The notes below the pieces were generated by a model. The model searched no databases, was not told the DNA's origin, and worked only from the letters and a program-made list of their open reading frames with translations. A stretch of 64,000 bases of DNA from a bacterium (GTDB taxonomy: Bacteria > Verrucomicrobiota > Verrucomicrobiia > Verrucomicrobiales > Akkermansiaceae), in the NCBI GenBank assembly GCA_018222765.1, contig JAAEZT010000008.1:102188-166187 (forward strand). Reading direction: 5' to 3'. Position 1 is the first letter of the stretch. Each line of letters starts with the position of its first letter. Made by a program: the position numbers and the translations under genes. Below are positions 46,778-56,936 of this stretch, in pieces.

Positions 46778-48129
46778 GCGGACTTTCCATTCCCGCCCTT
46801 CTCAAAGAAGGCAAGAAGACGGCCATCCTGTCGATCCCCATCATCATCGGGCAGGTCAGCCAGATGCTCATGGTCATCACCGACACCGTGATGGTCGGAG
46901 ACGTTGGCGTGACCGAACTCGCGGCCCTGACTTTCGCCAGCTCTATTTTCGCGATTCCCTTCGTCTTCGGAATCGGACTCGTCACCAGCGTTTCCATCCT
47001 AACCTCCGGCGCGATTGGCCGGGAAGACGACGCTGAAGCGCGCTCCGTTTGCCGCAATGGATTCTTCCTTGCTCTGGGAGCGGGTTGTCTTCTCGCGACT
47101 CTAGGGTGCCTCATCATCCCCTTTCTCTCCATCTTCAATCAACCCGAAGACGTCACCGCTCTCTCTCCACCCTATCTCGCTCTGGTCCTCATCTCGATCA
47201 TTCCCATCCTAAGTTCCATTGCATTGAAAAATCACAGCGACTCGCTCGACCGCACTTGGGAGGGATTCTTTATCTTCCTCGGCGGAGTCCTTCTCAATAT
47301 AGTCCTCAACAAGGTCTTCATTTTCGATTTGGGCTACGGACTTACCGGAGCTGGATGGGCCACCCTGATTTCACGAACGGCTATTCTCGTAGCGATGCTT
47401 CTTTGGTTCAATAACACCATTCGCGTCGTCCACCTCGTTCCCCGTCGCTGGCTTCAAAAACCCGATCCGAAGACCGTCCGAAAACTCCTCACGCTGGGCA
47501 TCCCCGCGAGCCTCCACCTCCTTGCCGAAGTCGGAGCCTTCTCGACCGCCGCCATTCTTGTGGGCTATTGGGGTGAGATCGCCCTCGCCGCCCATCAAGT
47601 CGCACTTACTACCGCCGGGACCGTCTTCATGGTGCCCCTCGGCCTCGGCATCGCCCTCACTATGCGCATGGGCAAAGCCTTCGGCGCCAATGACACCTCC
47701 CGCTATCTCCCCATTATTGTCTCTGGCTGGCTGCTCACTATTTCCTTCATTTCCATCACCGCCACCGCCTGCTGGTTAGGAAACGAATTCATCGCCCGCC
47801 TCTACGTCGACAACGAAGCCGTCATTTCCCTGGCTGCGAAGTTCCTCATCATCGTTGCCTTCTTCCAGCTCTTCGACGGCTTGCAAGTCGTTTCCGCCGG
47901 GTATCTTCGCGGACTCGAGGACGTCAAAGTCCCCGCTTGGACCGCCTTCGTCTCTTACTGGATTTTCGGTATCCCCATCGGCTGGCTCCTCGCCACCAAC
48001 GGCGGCCTCGAAGCCAACGGCATCTGGTGGGGCCTCGCAATCGGACTCGGGCTGGCTGCCATTTTCCTGAGCACCCGCGTCCTTCAGATGGAGCGACGGC
48101 AGAAGAAAACCCGATCGTCAATTGGATAG
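46771..48129 (+). CDS. MATE family efflux transporter (NorM-like)
   Basis: A 452-residue membrane protein with about 12 hydrophobic segments in two similar halves. IPIIIGQVSQMLMVITDTVMVG is the TM1-TM2 signature, and the second half opens LLTLGIPASLHLLAEVGAFSTA. LAAHQVALTT and GYLRGLEDVKVP are typical MATE loops. It exports cationic compounds using a sodium or proton gradient; the coupling ion cannot be told. The start ATG overlaps the stop of the lipoprotein gene by 7 bp; the open frame extends upstream without meaning. Confidence 0.92.
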   Translation: MVGGLSIPALLKEGKKTAILSIPIIIGQVSQMLMVITDTVMVGDVGVTELAALTFASSIFAIPFVFGIGLVTSVSILTSGAIGREDDAEARSVCRNGFFLALGAGCLLATLGCLIIPFLSIFNQPEDVTALSPPYLALVLISIIPILSSIALKNHSDSLDRTWEGFFIFLGGVLLNIVLNKVFIFDLGYGLTGAGWATLISRTAILVAMLLWFNNTIRVVHLVPRRWLQKPDPKTVRKLLTLGIPASLHLLAEVGAFSTAAILVGYWGEIALAAHQVALTTAGTVFMVPLGLGIALTMRMGKAFGANDTSRYLPIIVSGWLLTISFISITATACWLGNEFIARLYVDNEAVISLAAKFLIIVAFFQLFDGLQVVSAGYLRGLEDVKVPAWTAFVSYWIFGIPIGWLLATNGGLEANGIWWGLAIGLGLAAIFLSTRVLQMERRQKKTRSSIG

Positions 48130-48194
48130 CCAATGAACGCTCAACAAACTAACAGGCTAAAAAGATTGTTATTCCAATAGCACGATAGAGCTCC

Positions 48195-48580
48195 ATGATT
48201 ACCCTCCCGTTTCATGTCGGATGGGATTCGGCCGACTGGAAAATCATCGACGATCTTCTCGAAGAGGGTGGCATGGATGGCATCCGCTCCCTCATGAACG
48301 GTGGAAATCACGGCAACCTCGCCACCCTCGAGCCCCAGCTTTCGCCCATGCTCTGGACCTCCATTGCAACCGGAAAAATGGCCTACCACCACGGCGTCGA
48401 AGGCTTCACCGAAGTCGATCCCGTCTCCGGCCAAATCGTCCCCGTCTCCGCCACCAGCCGCAAATGCAAAACCCTCTGGAAACTGCCATCGGTGCCATTC
48501 CCGAAGCCTCCAGTCTGGCTCTTCTCGCTCTCGGCTCAGTAAGCCTCGCAGCACACCGTCAGCGCCGGAAAACTGCTTAA
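48195..48580 (+). pseudogene. Chimeric remnant: phosphodiesterase N-terminus joined to a PEP-CTERM tail in another frame
   Basis: From 48195 the frame encodes the start of a type I phosphodiesterase/nucleotide pyrophosphatase-like protein (FHVGWDSADWKIIDDLLEEG; PQLSPMLWTSIATGKMAYHH) up to about CKTLWKL. In a different frame (reading to 48580) the DNA then encodes a PEP-CTERM ending: IPEASSLALLALGSVSLAAH and RQRRKTA. The break is near 48480. The two halves come from different genes, so this is a deletion or recombination scar plus frameshift. The first frame ends at 48542 after 115 residues. No function is expected. Confidence 0.7.
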
Positions 48581-48603
48581 GCTAAAATCTTTCTATTTCC
48601 CAA

Positions 48604-48705
48604 AACAGCTTCATTGCGGAACTCGAAAACGACGAACACCGTCTCATCCAGCACCGCTAAGTCGAAATCACCGGCCTCCGCGCCCTCGGCTGGGTCGAGC
48701 CTTGA
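48604..48705 (+). pseudogene. Decayed coding remnant
   Basis: The frame encodes NSFIAELENDEHRLIQHR, a TAA stop, then VEITGLRALGWVEP and TGA. Both pieces read like real protein in one frame broken by one stop, so this looks like the 3' end of a lost gene. The parent cannot be identified. It adjoins the chimeric phosphodiesterase remnant. Confidence 0.4.
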
Positions 48706-48810
48706 GCCTTCCTGGGCTTGCAATTTCCCGTCTTCACAAACCCTTAACACTAAATTGGGAAACTTAGTTGAAGAGTAGTGGTTTTTCTCTTCAGATTCAC
48801 TTCACACAAT

Positions 48811-51800
48811 ATGCAAATCCTCTTTCTCATTGTCCTTTCAACTCTGGCCTTAAAAGCCGATCCCCGCATCAGCTCATGGTTCACAGCCGACTCGGGATCC
48901 TATGCCCGGATCTTTGAAACCACCGCCGACGAAACCGCTGGAAATGCCGTGACCACCTGGGACCGAGGACAGGGAGTGCAAGCGCAATCCACTTACGCGG
49001 GGATTCACGAGATCTCCTCATCCGCCAATTGGGTCTATCTCCGCTCGACCGGTCTGGCATCGCACACCATGGGACCGTGGTATCTCAACGAGGCGAAGAC
49101 CAATCTCTTCCCCAACTACCCCGCCAACACCGGAGTCATTTACCGCATTCCCCGCACGCCCACCGTGCCCGCCAACAAATCAGGCACGACTCTCGGTGCC
49201 GCCGGTTTTTACGTGAATGGTGTGGCCATGTTTGACAACCGCGATGCCTTTTCCTACTCCAATTCCAACGGCACCGATTCCAGTCCGAGGAACGGCATCA
49301 ACGGTGACGACGTTTGGAATCGTGACGCCTATGTCAACGAGAGCGTCACCTTCGATGCCGGGAACGCCCACCAGGCAGGACGTCAATACCACTACCACGC
49401 CAACCCGCCGGGCCTCCGTCATTCGCTTGGAGACAGCGTGGACTACGATCCGTCGACAAATACCTACACCGAAAATTTTAATGGCAGCCATTCCCCCATC
49501 CTCGCTTGGGCTGCCGATGGCTTCCCTATCTACGGACCCTACGGATACGATGATCCCAACGATCCTGCCAGCGCCGTTCGTCGCATGATTCCAGGATACG
49601 CCAAACGATCCATCACTAACCGCACCACCCTTCCGCAATGGGCCGCTGATTTCCAAAACAAATCCACCTCCCTCCCCGCCAACGAATACGGACCGCCGGT
49701 TAACGCCACTTACGTCATCGGCCACTACATCGAAGACTACGAATTCCTCGGCACCGGCGACCTTGATCTCTACAACGGACGCACTTGCATCACCCCCGAA
49801 TTCCCCGCCGGAACCTACGCCTATTTCGTCACGATCGAAGCTGACGGCACTCCCGCCTTTCCCTACGCCATCGGCCGCGAATACTACGGAAACCCCACCG
49901 GAGGAACCGTCAACAACATCAACGAGGCCGTCACCATTCAATTCGAAGGAGGGCCTGAAAAGAGCCTCACTTTTGACCAATCCATTTCAAATTCCAATGA
50001 CCTCACCCTGACATGGTCCGCCGTCGAGGGAGGCCAATACCTAATCGAATCATCCACTACCCTCGAGGCCGATTCCTGGGTCCGCGAAATCACCGATGCC
50101 GAACCCGCCGGAGACAAACTCAACCTAACCGACACCGGGGCACTCGTCACCAACTCACAAAAATTCTACCGCGCCCAGCTCACCGATATCGCGGAATTTG
50201 ACCAGACCGGATTCGATTTCAGCTTCACGCCGGGTACGGTCTCCCTGTTCTATCTCCCCACCGACCCTCCCCTGCCCGCCTCGGTGACTTCGGCAAGCGT
50301 TGGCGGAATCACCGCCACAGTCGTAAATTACGATCCCGCGACTGGAATCATCAAACTCCTCTTCAATGACTCCTCACTCGCTCCCGGAGAATATCCGGCC
50401 CTCATCAATGGCTCGATCACCTCAACCGACACTTATTCCATCGCCGGCCCCAATAATGTCCTTCTCCTCATCCTCGATGACTGGGGGATCGATGCCTCCG
50501 AGCTCTACAACACCGCCGGACCGGGAATCCAACTGGCCAACATGCCGACCTTGAAAAATCTCGCCGACAATGGCCTCCTTTTCACCCGCGGCTATTCCCA
50601 ACCCATCTGCTCACCCACCCGCGCCACTCTACTTACTGGCCGACAACCCTATCAGCACCTCGTAGGCAATCCCGGAGCGAACAACACTCTTCCTGCTGTC
50701 GAACTCACCTTCCCGGAAATCATCTCCGAGGAAGCGCCCAACTACGGTCTAGCTTCCTTCGGAAAATGGCACCTTGGCTCCGGTAATACCGGTGCCTTCG
50801 ACACCGGCGGCTGGCCCAATTTCACTGGCACTCTTCAGGGAGGCGTCCCGGATTATAATGACTGGGTCCGCGTCAAAATTGAAAACAACGTCCTGACAGA
50901 TTCCGGAACCGACATCACCGCTCTCGTCACCGCCGGAGACTACTCATCGCCCTACGCTACCAGTGTACAAGTCGATGAGGCCGTTTCCTTCATCACCGGC
51001 CAAGGCTCCGATCCCTGGGTCGTCTGGATGGGCTTCAACGCCCCGCACACTCCCTTCCATGATCCACCCGCCAACCTCGCTCCCTCCGGTAGCTACTCTA
51101 CCTCCGGAAATAGCAATAAGGACCTCTACATTCGCAGTCTCGAAGCGCTCGATACCGAAATCGCCCGTCTTCTCACCTCAATCGATATGAGTAAAACCAA
51201 TATCATTGTCGTAGGCGACAACGGCACCCCCGGACAGGTCGATCAAGCTCCCGCCGGTGGCATCGCCGGAGCCAAGGGCTCCCTCAATGAAGGAGGAATC
51301 CACGTTCCCTTCTTCGCCATCGGGCCCGACGTTCTGCAAAACGGAACTAGCGACAAACTCGTCCATGTCGCCGATCTCTTCACCACCGTCCTTGATCTCA
51401 CCAATGTCGAAGTCCCAGCAGAAATCGATCATCATTCTGATTCCCTCGTCCCTATCTTCAACGGCACCGACACTGCCGACCGGTGTATCATCGCCGAAGT
51501 CTTCGGCCAAAACGAAAACGACGGGCGTTCCCTCATCATGGACGACTGGCCAAACTACAAACTCATCTCCACGCAAGATGTCTCCGACCCCAACGACACT
51601 CCGGTCTACCAAATGTATCTCCTGGGAGCCAACGGCGTCGAAGCCTCCACTCTCACCACACCACCCAACCCCGGTGATGCCCATGAAGCGGCCTACCTTG
51701 TTCTCGTCGCCAGAGACCAATCACTTTCCCCCGACTCCAGTGGTGATGGAGAAATCGTGAACATCGATCTGCCCGCGAACGCTCCACCACTCATCAATAC

Positions 51801-52074
51801 CAACAACGGCAACATCGTCCGTCCCAATGGGATCACCATTGGCGGAGTCGCCGCGACCTGGAACACCGGCAATATCACCGATAGTGGAACGACAACCTCC
51901 GCCGCCCGCGTCGATGAATCTGGAGACCCCGACCGATTCTCCGTCGTCGCTGATTTCGATGTCGCCGCCTCTGGCCTCACGAGCGGGCAGTCCTACGACA
52001 TCATCGTTTCATTCCCCGGCGCCGGCGGAACAAGCCGCCTCTTCACTGCGACGAATCAATTCCTCGTCCCTTAA
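48811..52074 (+). CDS. Secreted YHYH-domain and sulfatase fusion protein (1087 aa)
   Basis: The chosen start (MQILFLIVLSTLALKA) gives a signal peptide; ATG 48778 would add 11 residues. The first part (about residues 15-380) is a YHYH domain with Y193-H194-Y195-H196 and GFPIYGPYGYDD. A DLVDW-like module follows (LIESSTTLEADSWV, KFYRAQ, about 405-460). The sulfatase domain spans about 545-920: LLLILDDWGID, Cys 600 in CSPTR for formylglycine, GKWHLG and VVGDNGTPG. A beta-rich C-terminal region ends the protein. YHYH domains are of unclear function and a metal-binding role is only suspected. The sulfatase core looks intact; the fusion suggests both act on the same extracellular target. Confidence 0.82.
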   Translation: MQILFLIVLSTLALKADPRISSWFTADSGSYARIFETTADETAGNAVTTWDRGQGVQAQSTYAGIHEISSSANWVYLRSTGLASHTMGPWYLNEAKTNLFPNYPANTGVIYRIPRTPTVPANKSGTTLGAAGFYVNGVAMFDNRDAFSYSNSNGTDSSPRNGINGDDVWNRDAYVNESVTFDAGNAHQAGRQYHYHANPPGLRHSLGDSVDYDPSTNTYTENFNGSHSPILAWAADGFPIYGPYGYDDPNDPASAVRRMIPGYAKRSITNRTTLPQWAADFQNKSTSLPANEYGPPVNATYVIGHYIEDYEFLGTGDLDLYNGRTCITPEFPAGTYAYFVTIEADGTPAFPYAIGREYYGNPTGGTVNNINEAVTIQFEGGPEKSLTFDQSISNSNDLTLTWSAVEGGQYLIESSTTLEADSWVREITDAEPAGDKLNLTDTGALVTNSQKFYRAQLTDIAEFDQTGFDFSFTPGTVSLFYLPTDPPLPASVTSASVGGITATVVNYDPATGIIKLLFNDSSLAPGEYPALINGSITSTDTYSIAGPNNVLLLILDDWGIDASELYNTAGPGIQLANMPTLKNLADNGLLFTRGYSQPICSPTRATLLTGRQPYQHLVGNPGANNTLPAVELTFPEIISEEAPNYGLASFGKWHLGSGNTGAFDTGGWPNFTGTLQGGVPDYNDWVRVKIENNVLTDSGTDITALVTAGDYSSPYATSVQVDEAVSFITGQGSDPWVVWMGFNAPHTPFHDPPANLAPSGSYSTSGNSNKDLYIRSLEALDTEIARLLTSIDMSKTNIIVVGDNGTPGQVDQAPAGGIAGAKGSLNEGGIHVPFFAIGPDVLQNGTSDKLVHVADLFTTVLDLTNVEVPAEIDHHSDSLVPIFNGTDTADRCIIAEVFGQNENDGRSLIMDDWPNYKLISTQDVSDPNDTPVYQMYLLGANGVEASTLTTPPNPGDAHEAAYLVLVARDQSLSPDSSGDGEIVNIDLPANAPPLINTNNGNIVRPNGITIGGVAATWNTGNITDSGTTTSAARVDESGDPDRFSVVADFDVAASGLTSGQSYDIIVSFPGAGGTSRLFTATNQFLVP

Positions 52075-52291
52075 GAGATTCCAGACTCCCCATGAAGAGC
52101 TGACTCAGAAAGATCAAGCTAGGGAAAGGACTGATTTGACGAATCCGGTGATTGGATCATCGTTGATTAGCGCTTAACAATGTTCGATAATCGTCGGCGC
52201 GGCGAGACTCATGCTCCCTCAGAGGAAGCCTTGCCAGGATTGATGATTAATCCGTCACAAGACGACGTATTAGAGAGTCTCACAAACTCTC

Positions 52292-53710
52292 ATGAAACAA
52301 TCCGACACGCCCAGCAACACATCACGCCGCCAGTTTCTTACCAAGTCCGCCTCTTCGGCATTTGGGTTCACCTTCATCCCGGCCTACCTCACCAGCGCAC
52401 GGGCGCAGAACAATCCCAAGAAGCCACCAAGCCAGCGGATCAACCTTGGATGCATTGGCGTCGGAGGCCGGGGAGTCTCTGTCGTTGGCGGACATTGCAA
52501 CAAAGGCAACGCCACGCCAATCGCTCTTTGTGATGTCGATTTTAAGCGGGGCGGCCCCACCGTCAAAAAGTATCCCGATGTCAAACAATTCAACGACTTC
52601 CGGGAAATGTTCGACCAAATGGGCAAGGACATTGACGCCGTTACCGTGGCCACTCCCGACCACACGCACTTCACTGCGGCCATTCAGGCGATGTCACTCG
52701 GCAAGCACGTCTATGTCGAGAAACCTCTGACGCATACTTTCGAAGAAGCGGAAATCCTCATGCGGGCCGAGAAGAAATTCAAAGTCGTCACCCAGATGGG
52801 CAATCAGGGTCACACTTCCGGCGCCTCGGAACAATTCAAGCACATGGTTGCCAGCGGAGTAGTCGATGACATTGTGAAAATCGAAGCCTGGAAAAGCCCC
52901 GGTCTATGGTTCATGGAGGCCGGAAAACGCATCAAAGGATTTCCCAAAGCCGAGCCCATTCCCGAGTCACTCAAGACCTGGGATCTCTGGTGTGGCCCTC
53001 AAGAAGTTAAGGACTTCAGCAGCTTATTCCACACCTTCAACTGGCGCGGCTTCCATCTCTATGGCGGCGGCATGTTCGGCGACTGGGGATGCCACATCAT
53101 CGATTTCCTCCACAACTATCTGAAGCTTGGCTACCCAACCGAAATCAATCCCACCGCTCTCGCCGACCACAACCAAATCAGCTTCCCGCTCAGCTCGCAC
53201 ATCAATCTTAAATTCCCCGCCCGCGGCGACAAGCTCCCTGCCGTCGATTTGATGTGGAAAGCCGGTGGTGACTACGCTTCGACCGTCGATCAAAAATATC
53301 TCGATCCCAAATCCAAGAAAGCACCCAACCTCGGAGGCGCCGGGACCCTCGCTCATCGCAAGCAAGGAGACTATCTCGTTCACCGTAATTCCCACGGCGG
53401 TCGCTCAAAAATCATCTCTGCGTCAAAGCGTGAAGATCTTAAGGATGCCATGAATTCCCAGGGACCGAAATTCGATCACATGGAAAGTTTCGTGCAGGCT
53501 TGTATGGGCAACGGAAAAACCGACTCACCTTTCAGCGTCGCAGCCCCTCTCACGCAAGTCCTTACTCTCGGTGTCGTCGCGGAGTTCCTCAACGTGAAAC
53601 TGAAATTCGATTCCAAGACCAAAAAGTTCATCGGCAACGACGAGGCCAACGCCCTCCTCTCCGGCCCCGCGCCGCGTAAAGATTGGGCCGGGCACTACAA
53701 GTTGGCTTAA
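52292..53710 (+). CDS. Tat-exported Gfo/Idh/MocA oxidoreductase
   Basis: A 472-residue NAD(P)-dependent oxidoreductase. The twin-arginine signal SRRQFLTKSASSAFGF sends it to the periplasm folded with cofactor. The Rossmann motif is GCIGVGGRGVSVVGG, and VEKPLTHTFEEA holds the EKP motif of the family. GDWGCHIIDFLHNY in the second domain supplies a conserved His near the substrate. Such exported members are common in this phylum and are tied by context to sugar modification. Neighbours are the YHYH-sulfatase and a convergent sulfatase. Confidence 0.9.
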   Translation: MKQSDTPSNTSRRQFLTKSASSAFGFTFIPAYLTSARAQNNPKKPPSQRINLGCIGVGGRGVSVVGGHCNKGNATPIALCDVDFKRGGPTVKKYPDVKQFNDFREMFDQMGKDIDAVTVATPDHTHFTAAIQAMSLGKHVYVEKPLTHTFEEAEILMRAEKKFKVVTQMGNQGHTSGASEQFKHMVASGVVDDIVKIEAWKSPGLWFMEAGKRIKGFPKAEPIPESLKTWDLWCGPQEVKDFSSLFHTFNWRGFHLYGGGMFGDWGCHIIDFLHNYLKLGYPTEINPTALADHNQISFPLSSHINLKFPARGDKLPAVDLMWKAGGDYASTVDQKYLDPKSKKAPNLGGAGTLAHRKQGDYLVHRNSHGGRSKIISASKREDLKDAMNSQGPKFDHMESFVQACMGNGKTDSPFSVAAPLTQVLTLGVVAEFLNVKLKFDSKTKKFIGNDEANALLSGPAPRKDWAGHYKLA

Positions 53711-53787
53711 TTCCTACCCCATCAATTCCGAGAGCAGTCCTGTAACAGAGCACTCGAGCTCATCCTTCCATAAGTCTCGCGAGGCAA

Positions 53788-55266
53788 CTATTTCGACTTC
53801 CTTTGCCTGGGCAGTTCCTTGTCTTCGATACGAATCGTCCGGTCGAAGTAGACTCCGTAGGGTTGGTAATTGTTGTAGGGCACCGCCTCGCGTTTCCACT
53901 TGTCCAACTCCTTGTCATAGCGCTTCCGCATTTGATAAAGCGCAGCAGATTTCTGAGGATTATCCGCTTCATTCTTTAGCTCCAGCGGATCGTTCTTGAG
54001 ATCATAAAACTCCTCCGTCGGCTTCATGTTCTCATCGCCATACCACCAATAGGTGTATTTCTGGGTCTCCGTCACGCAAGTCAAACTGTGGCTAGCAATC
54101 GGGCCCCAGACGTTGATGAACGCGAGTTGCTTGTGCCCCCCCGCTTTCGGATCATCGAGCGTTTTAACCAGACTCTTGCCGTCGATATTCTTTGGAATCT
54201 TGACCCCGGCCATTTCCAAAATGGTGGGTGCAAAATCAATGTTCCCGGTGAGCTTCCCGCAACGACGTCCTTTTCCAGCTGTCTTGCTTCGCGGATCAAA
54301 AATCATCAGAGGCACACGCGAGGATTCCTCCATCGGCAAAACCTTCGAGCCATACCCATGTGAGCCACAAATGAAGCCGTTGTCGCTGGTGTAAATAATG
54401 ACGGTATTGTCCGCGATCCCTTGCGCTTCCACTTCCTTGCGAATCATTCCCAGCGCCACATCAATGGCATGAACCTGCTGATGGTAGGTCGCCATGACAT
54501 TGTCGTAATCCTTATCGTAATCCCACGATTCAAAACGCTCATACTGTCGAGCGGTCTTGCTCTGCGGAGCCATGTGTTTGCCAAACTCCCGACCGTAGTT
54601 CGCGGGCTTAGTGAATTTCTTGCCGGCATAGACATGATCAAAACGCGGATCTGGCGTCGCCGGTTTATGCGGAGCTTTAAAGCTAACCGAAAGGCAGAAG
54701 GGCTTCTTCTGCTTCACCGAATCACGAATGACATCCCGGCCGAAGGCTCCGTATGACAAAGTTGAATGCGGAAACTCCCCGGCATACTTCTTCATCGATT
54801 TATTTTTCGCCGTGGCATAATTCGTTTGCCCTGGACCTCCGCCCCAAAAATCAAAGTCGTCTTCACAAAGCCCCTTCCCCTGCACCACAAGACCAAACTT
54901 CCCCGCAAAAGCCGTGAGGTATCCCGCTGAGCGCAACAACTTGGGATAGGACTTTTCCCAGACCTCCGCATGCATATTCCCGTGCTCGAAATTACAACCC
55001 GTCTTGTATTCATACATTCCGGTGAAGACATTCGCCCGACTCGCCATACAAATTGCGGTTGTGTTATAGTGTCGATCAAAGATCAATCCGTCCGCCGCCA
55101 GCTTATCCATATTTGGAGTCACAACATCCTTGTTTCCATAAGCCCCCACCGAGTAGGTGCTCTGGTCATCGGCGAAGAGGAAAATAATATTGGGCCGTTT
55201 CTCCTCCGCCCAAAGTGGGCAGGGAGCTAAAAGGCAAAAAAGCAGCAAGCGGGAAATTTGAGCCAT
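53788..55266 (-). CDS. Secreted sulfatase with CMASR active site
   Basis: A 492-residue enzyme with a signal peptide ([20 protein letters not shown]) from the chosen ATG; the open frame extends to 55311. Cys 73 in CMASR is a C-x-A-x-R formylglycine site. [13 protein letters not shown] gives the metal-binding acids, [12 protein letters not shown] the C-terminal metal ligands and [12 protein letters not shown] the terminal signature. [20 protein letters not shown] is typical of an iduronate/choline-sulfatase-like group. Convergent with the oxidoreductase and divergent from the ThuA-like gene across a 241-bp gap. Confidence 0.88.
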   Translation of the reverse strand: MAQISRLLLFCLLAPCPLWAEEKRPNIIFLFADDQSTYSVGAYGNKDVVTPNMDKLAADGLIFDRHYNTTAICMASRANVFTGMYEYKTGCNFEHGNMHAEVWEKSYPKLLRSAGYLTAFAGKFGLVVQGKGLCEDDFDFWGGGPGQTNYATAKNKSMKKYAGEFPHSTLSYGAFGRDVIRDSVKQKKPFCLSVSFKAPHKPATPDPRFDHVYAGKKFTKPANYGREFGKHMAPQSKTARQYERFESWDYDKDYDNVMATYHQQVHAIDVALGMIRKEVEAQGIADNTVIIYTSDNGFICGSHGYGSKVLPMEESSRVPLMIFDPRSKTAGKGRRCGKLTGNIDFAPTILEMAGVKIPKNIDGKSLVKTLDDPKAGGHKQLAFINVWGPIASHSLTCVTETQKYTYWWYGDENMKPTEEFYDLKNDPLELKNEADNPQKSAALYQMRKRYDKELDKWKREAVPYNNYQPYGVYFDRTIRIEDKELPRQRKSK

Positions 55267-55507
55267 CCCGACAGTCCATATTTGGATTCGAGAGACAGTG
55301 CAAGATTTCACTCCTGCTCAACTCTTAGCCGGGAAAAACCAATGGGAGTCCGCAGCTGGCGGTGGCATGAGATGCACCGTGACTAATTCTGTTCCGTCAT
55401 TATTAGCAACCTGACAACTTCCATCCCGCATTCTCCCGATCCCCCAAAACTTGCATTCTTCCAAGATTTCAGACAAACAGTCTCCCAATCAACGTATCTA
55501 TCAACCC

Positions 55508-56638
55508 ATGATTTTAAAACCACTCCTCGCACTCATGACCTCCGCCAGCCTCCTAGCCGCCGCACCTCTCGTTTACGAAGGCACCGAAGGCCCCGGCAAA
55601 GGCAAGCATATCGTCTTCATTGCCAACGACCACGAATACCGTTCGGAGGAAACCTGCCCCCTCATCGCCAAGATCCTTGCCAAGCATCACGGCTTTAAAT
55701 GCACCGTCCTTTTCGGAATGGACGAAGGCGGACACATCAAAGGCGGCGGCACCCCCATCCCGAACATCGACGTCCTCAAGGATGCCGACCTCCTCTTCTT
55801 TTACACCCGATTCATGAAGCTCCCCGATGATCAGGCCGACGCCCTTGTCGCTTACTTCGAGCGTGGAGGCCCCACCATCGGGCTCCGCACCTCGACCCAT
55901 TGCTTCAATGGCCAAAAAGGCAAATGGGCCAAGCTCAACTTCAACTACGGAGGCGACGATTACCGCGGCGGCCTCGGCGAGCAAGTCTATGGCAACACCT
56001 GGAATAAGGCACGCGGCCAGAGCCACTACGGCTCCAACCACAACATGGGCGGCACCATTTCCGGCATCGGAAAGCACGCCATCCTCACCGGCGTCAAGCC
56101 CATGCATACCTACTCCGGCGCCTACAAATCACAGCCTCCCGCCGACGCCACTCCTCTCCTCGAAGTTCAGGTCCTCAACACCTTCGGACCCAGCAAGAAC
56201 ATCAATAAAGACAAACCTCTCGTCAACGCCGGATGGACCCGCAACTCTTATATCGCACCCTCCGGCGCCAAAAAAGAAGCCCGTGTCGTCTACACTTCCT
56301 TCGGAGCCTCCGAAGACGTCCTCGATGAAAACGCCCGCCGCTTTCTCATCAACTCCTCCTTCTGGGCACTCGGACTCGAAGATAAAATCACCGCCGATCT
56401 CAACGCCGCCATCGTCGGAAAATTCCAGCCCGCACCCTACACCACCGGTTCTTTCTACCGCACCGGCGTCAGACCCTCCGACCTCGCCGGTTGGGACAGC
56501 CAGGTCATGCCGGCCAATGCCAAATACGCCGGCTTCGAAGGCAAGGTAAATCCACGCGCCATGAATGTTCTCAAGAACCGACCCCACGCCCTGAAGGACA
56601 TCCAACGCCTCCACCCCAACTTTAAGCCCAAGAAGTAG
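55508..56638 (+). CDS. Secreted ThuA-like domain protein
   Basis: A 376-residue protein; the chosen start (MILKPLLALMTSASLLAAAP) gives a signal peptide. HIVFIANDHEYRSEETCPLI, then DADLLFFYTRFMKLP and GLRTSTHCF match the ThuA-like (type 1 glutamine amidotransferase-like) fold used in sugar metabolism. The region with NWWR-type ending is replaced by a long segment (SHYGSNHNMGG). Its enzymatic reaction is unknown. A terminator follows, so it is likely a one-gene unit, divergent from a sulfatase. Confidence 0.8.
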   Translation: MILKPLLALMTSASLLAAAPLVYEGTEGPGKGKHIVFIANDHEYRSEETCPLIAKILAKHHGFKCTVLFGMDEGGHIKGGGTPIPNIDVLKDADLLFFYTRFMKLPDDQADALVAYFERGGPTIGLRTSTHCFNGQKGKWAKLNFNYGGDDYRGGLGEQVYGNTWNKARGQSHYGSNHNMGGTISGIGKHAILTGVKPMHTYSGAYKSQPPADATPLLEVQVLNTFGPSKNINKDKPLVNAGWTRNSYIAPSGAKKEARVVYTSFGASEDVLDENARRFLINSSFWALGLEDKITADLNAAIVGKFQPAPYTTGSFYRTGVRPSDLAGWDSQVMPANAKYAGFEGKVNPRAMNVLKNRPHALKDIQRLHPNFKPKK

Positions 56639-56685
56639 CTGAGACTCCTGACCGCTTGAACGTCTAACAATTTCGGTTCCCCATC

Positions 56686-56723
56686 AAATGCCTCCTGCGA
56701 AAACCTCGCCGGGAGGCATTTTT
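56686..56723 (+). terminator. Rho-independent terminator after the ThuA-like gene
   Basis: AAATGCCTCC (56686-56695) pairs with GGAGGCATTT (56712-56721) across 16 bases and is followed by TT; the whole run ends in TTTTT. The spot is 48 bases after the stop. Confidence 0.85.
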
Positions 56724-56936
56724 CGTTTAGCCCACATTGACCTCAAATCATCAAAGCATCTCATTGGAATTCAAGTCCGCCTGCTCTTACCCTTCAGGCA
56801 TCGATCCCCAAAAACTTCACTCGAAGCGCTGCCCCAAATAAACGCCCTTAGAAGAAAAGGCCAAGCTGCTGAAGCTACGCCGGTATATTTGAAATAAGTA
56901 GAGCGGCGTTCCCGATGCTACTCGCCAAATTCGCAA

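Noticed and set aside
52180..52533. 117-codon frame before the oxidoreductase
   Set aside because: It overlaps the Tat signal and Rossmann start of the true gene in another frame and shows no domain.
56688..56897. 69-codon frame after the ThuA-like gene
   Set aside because: Its start lies in the terminator stem and the product has no features of a real protein.
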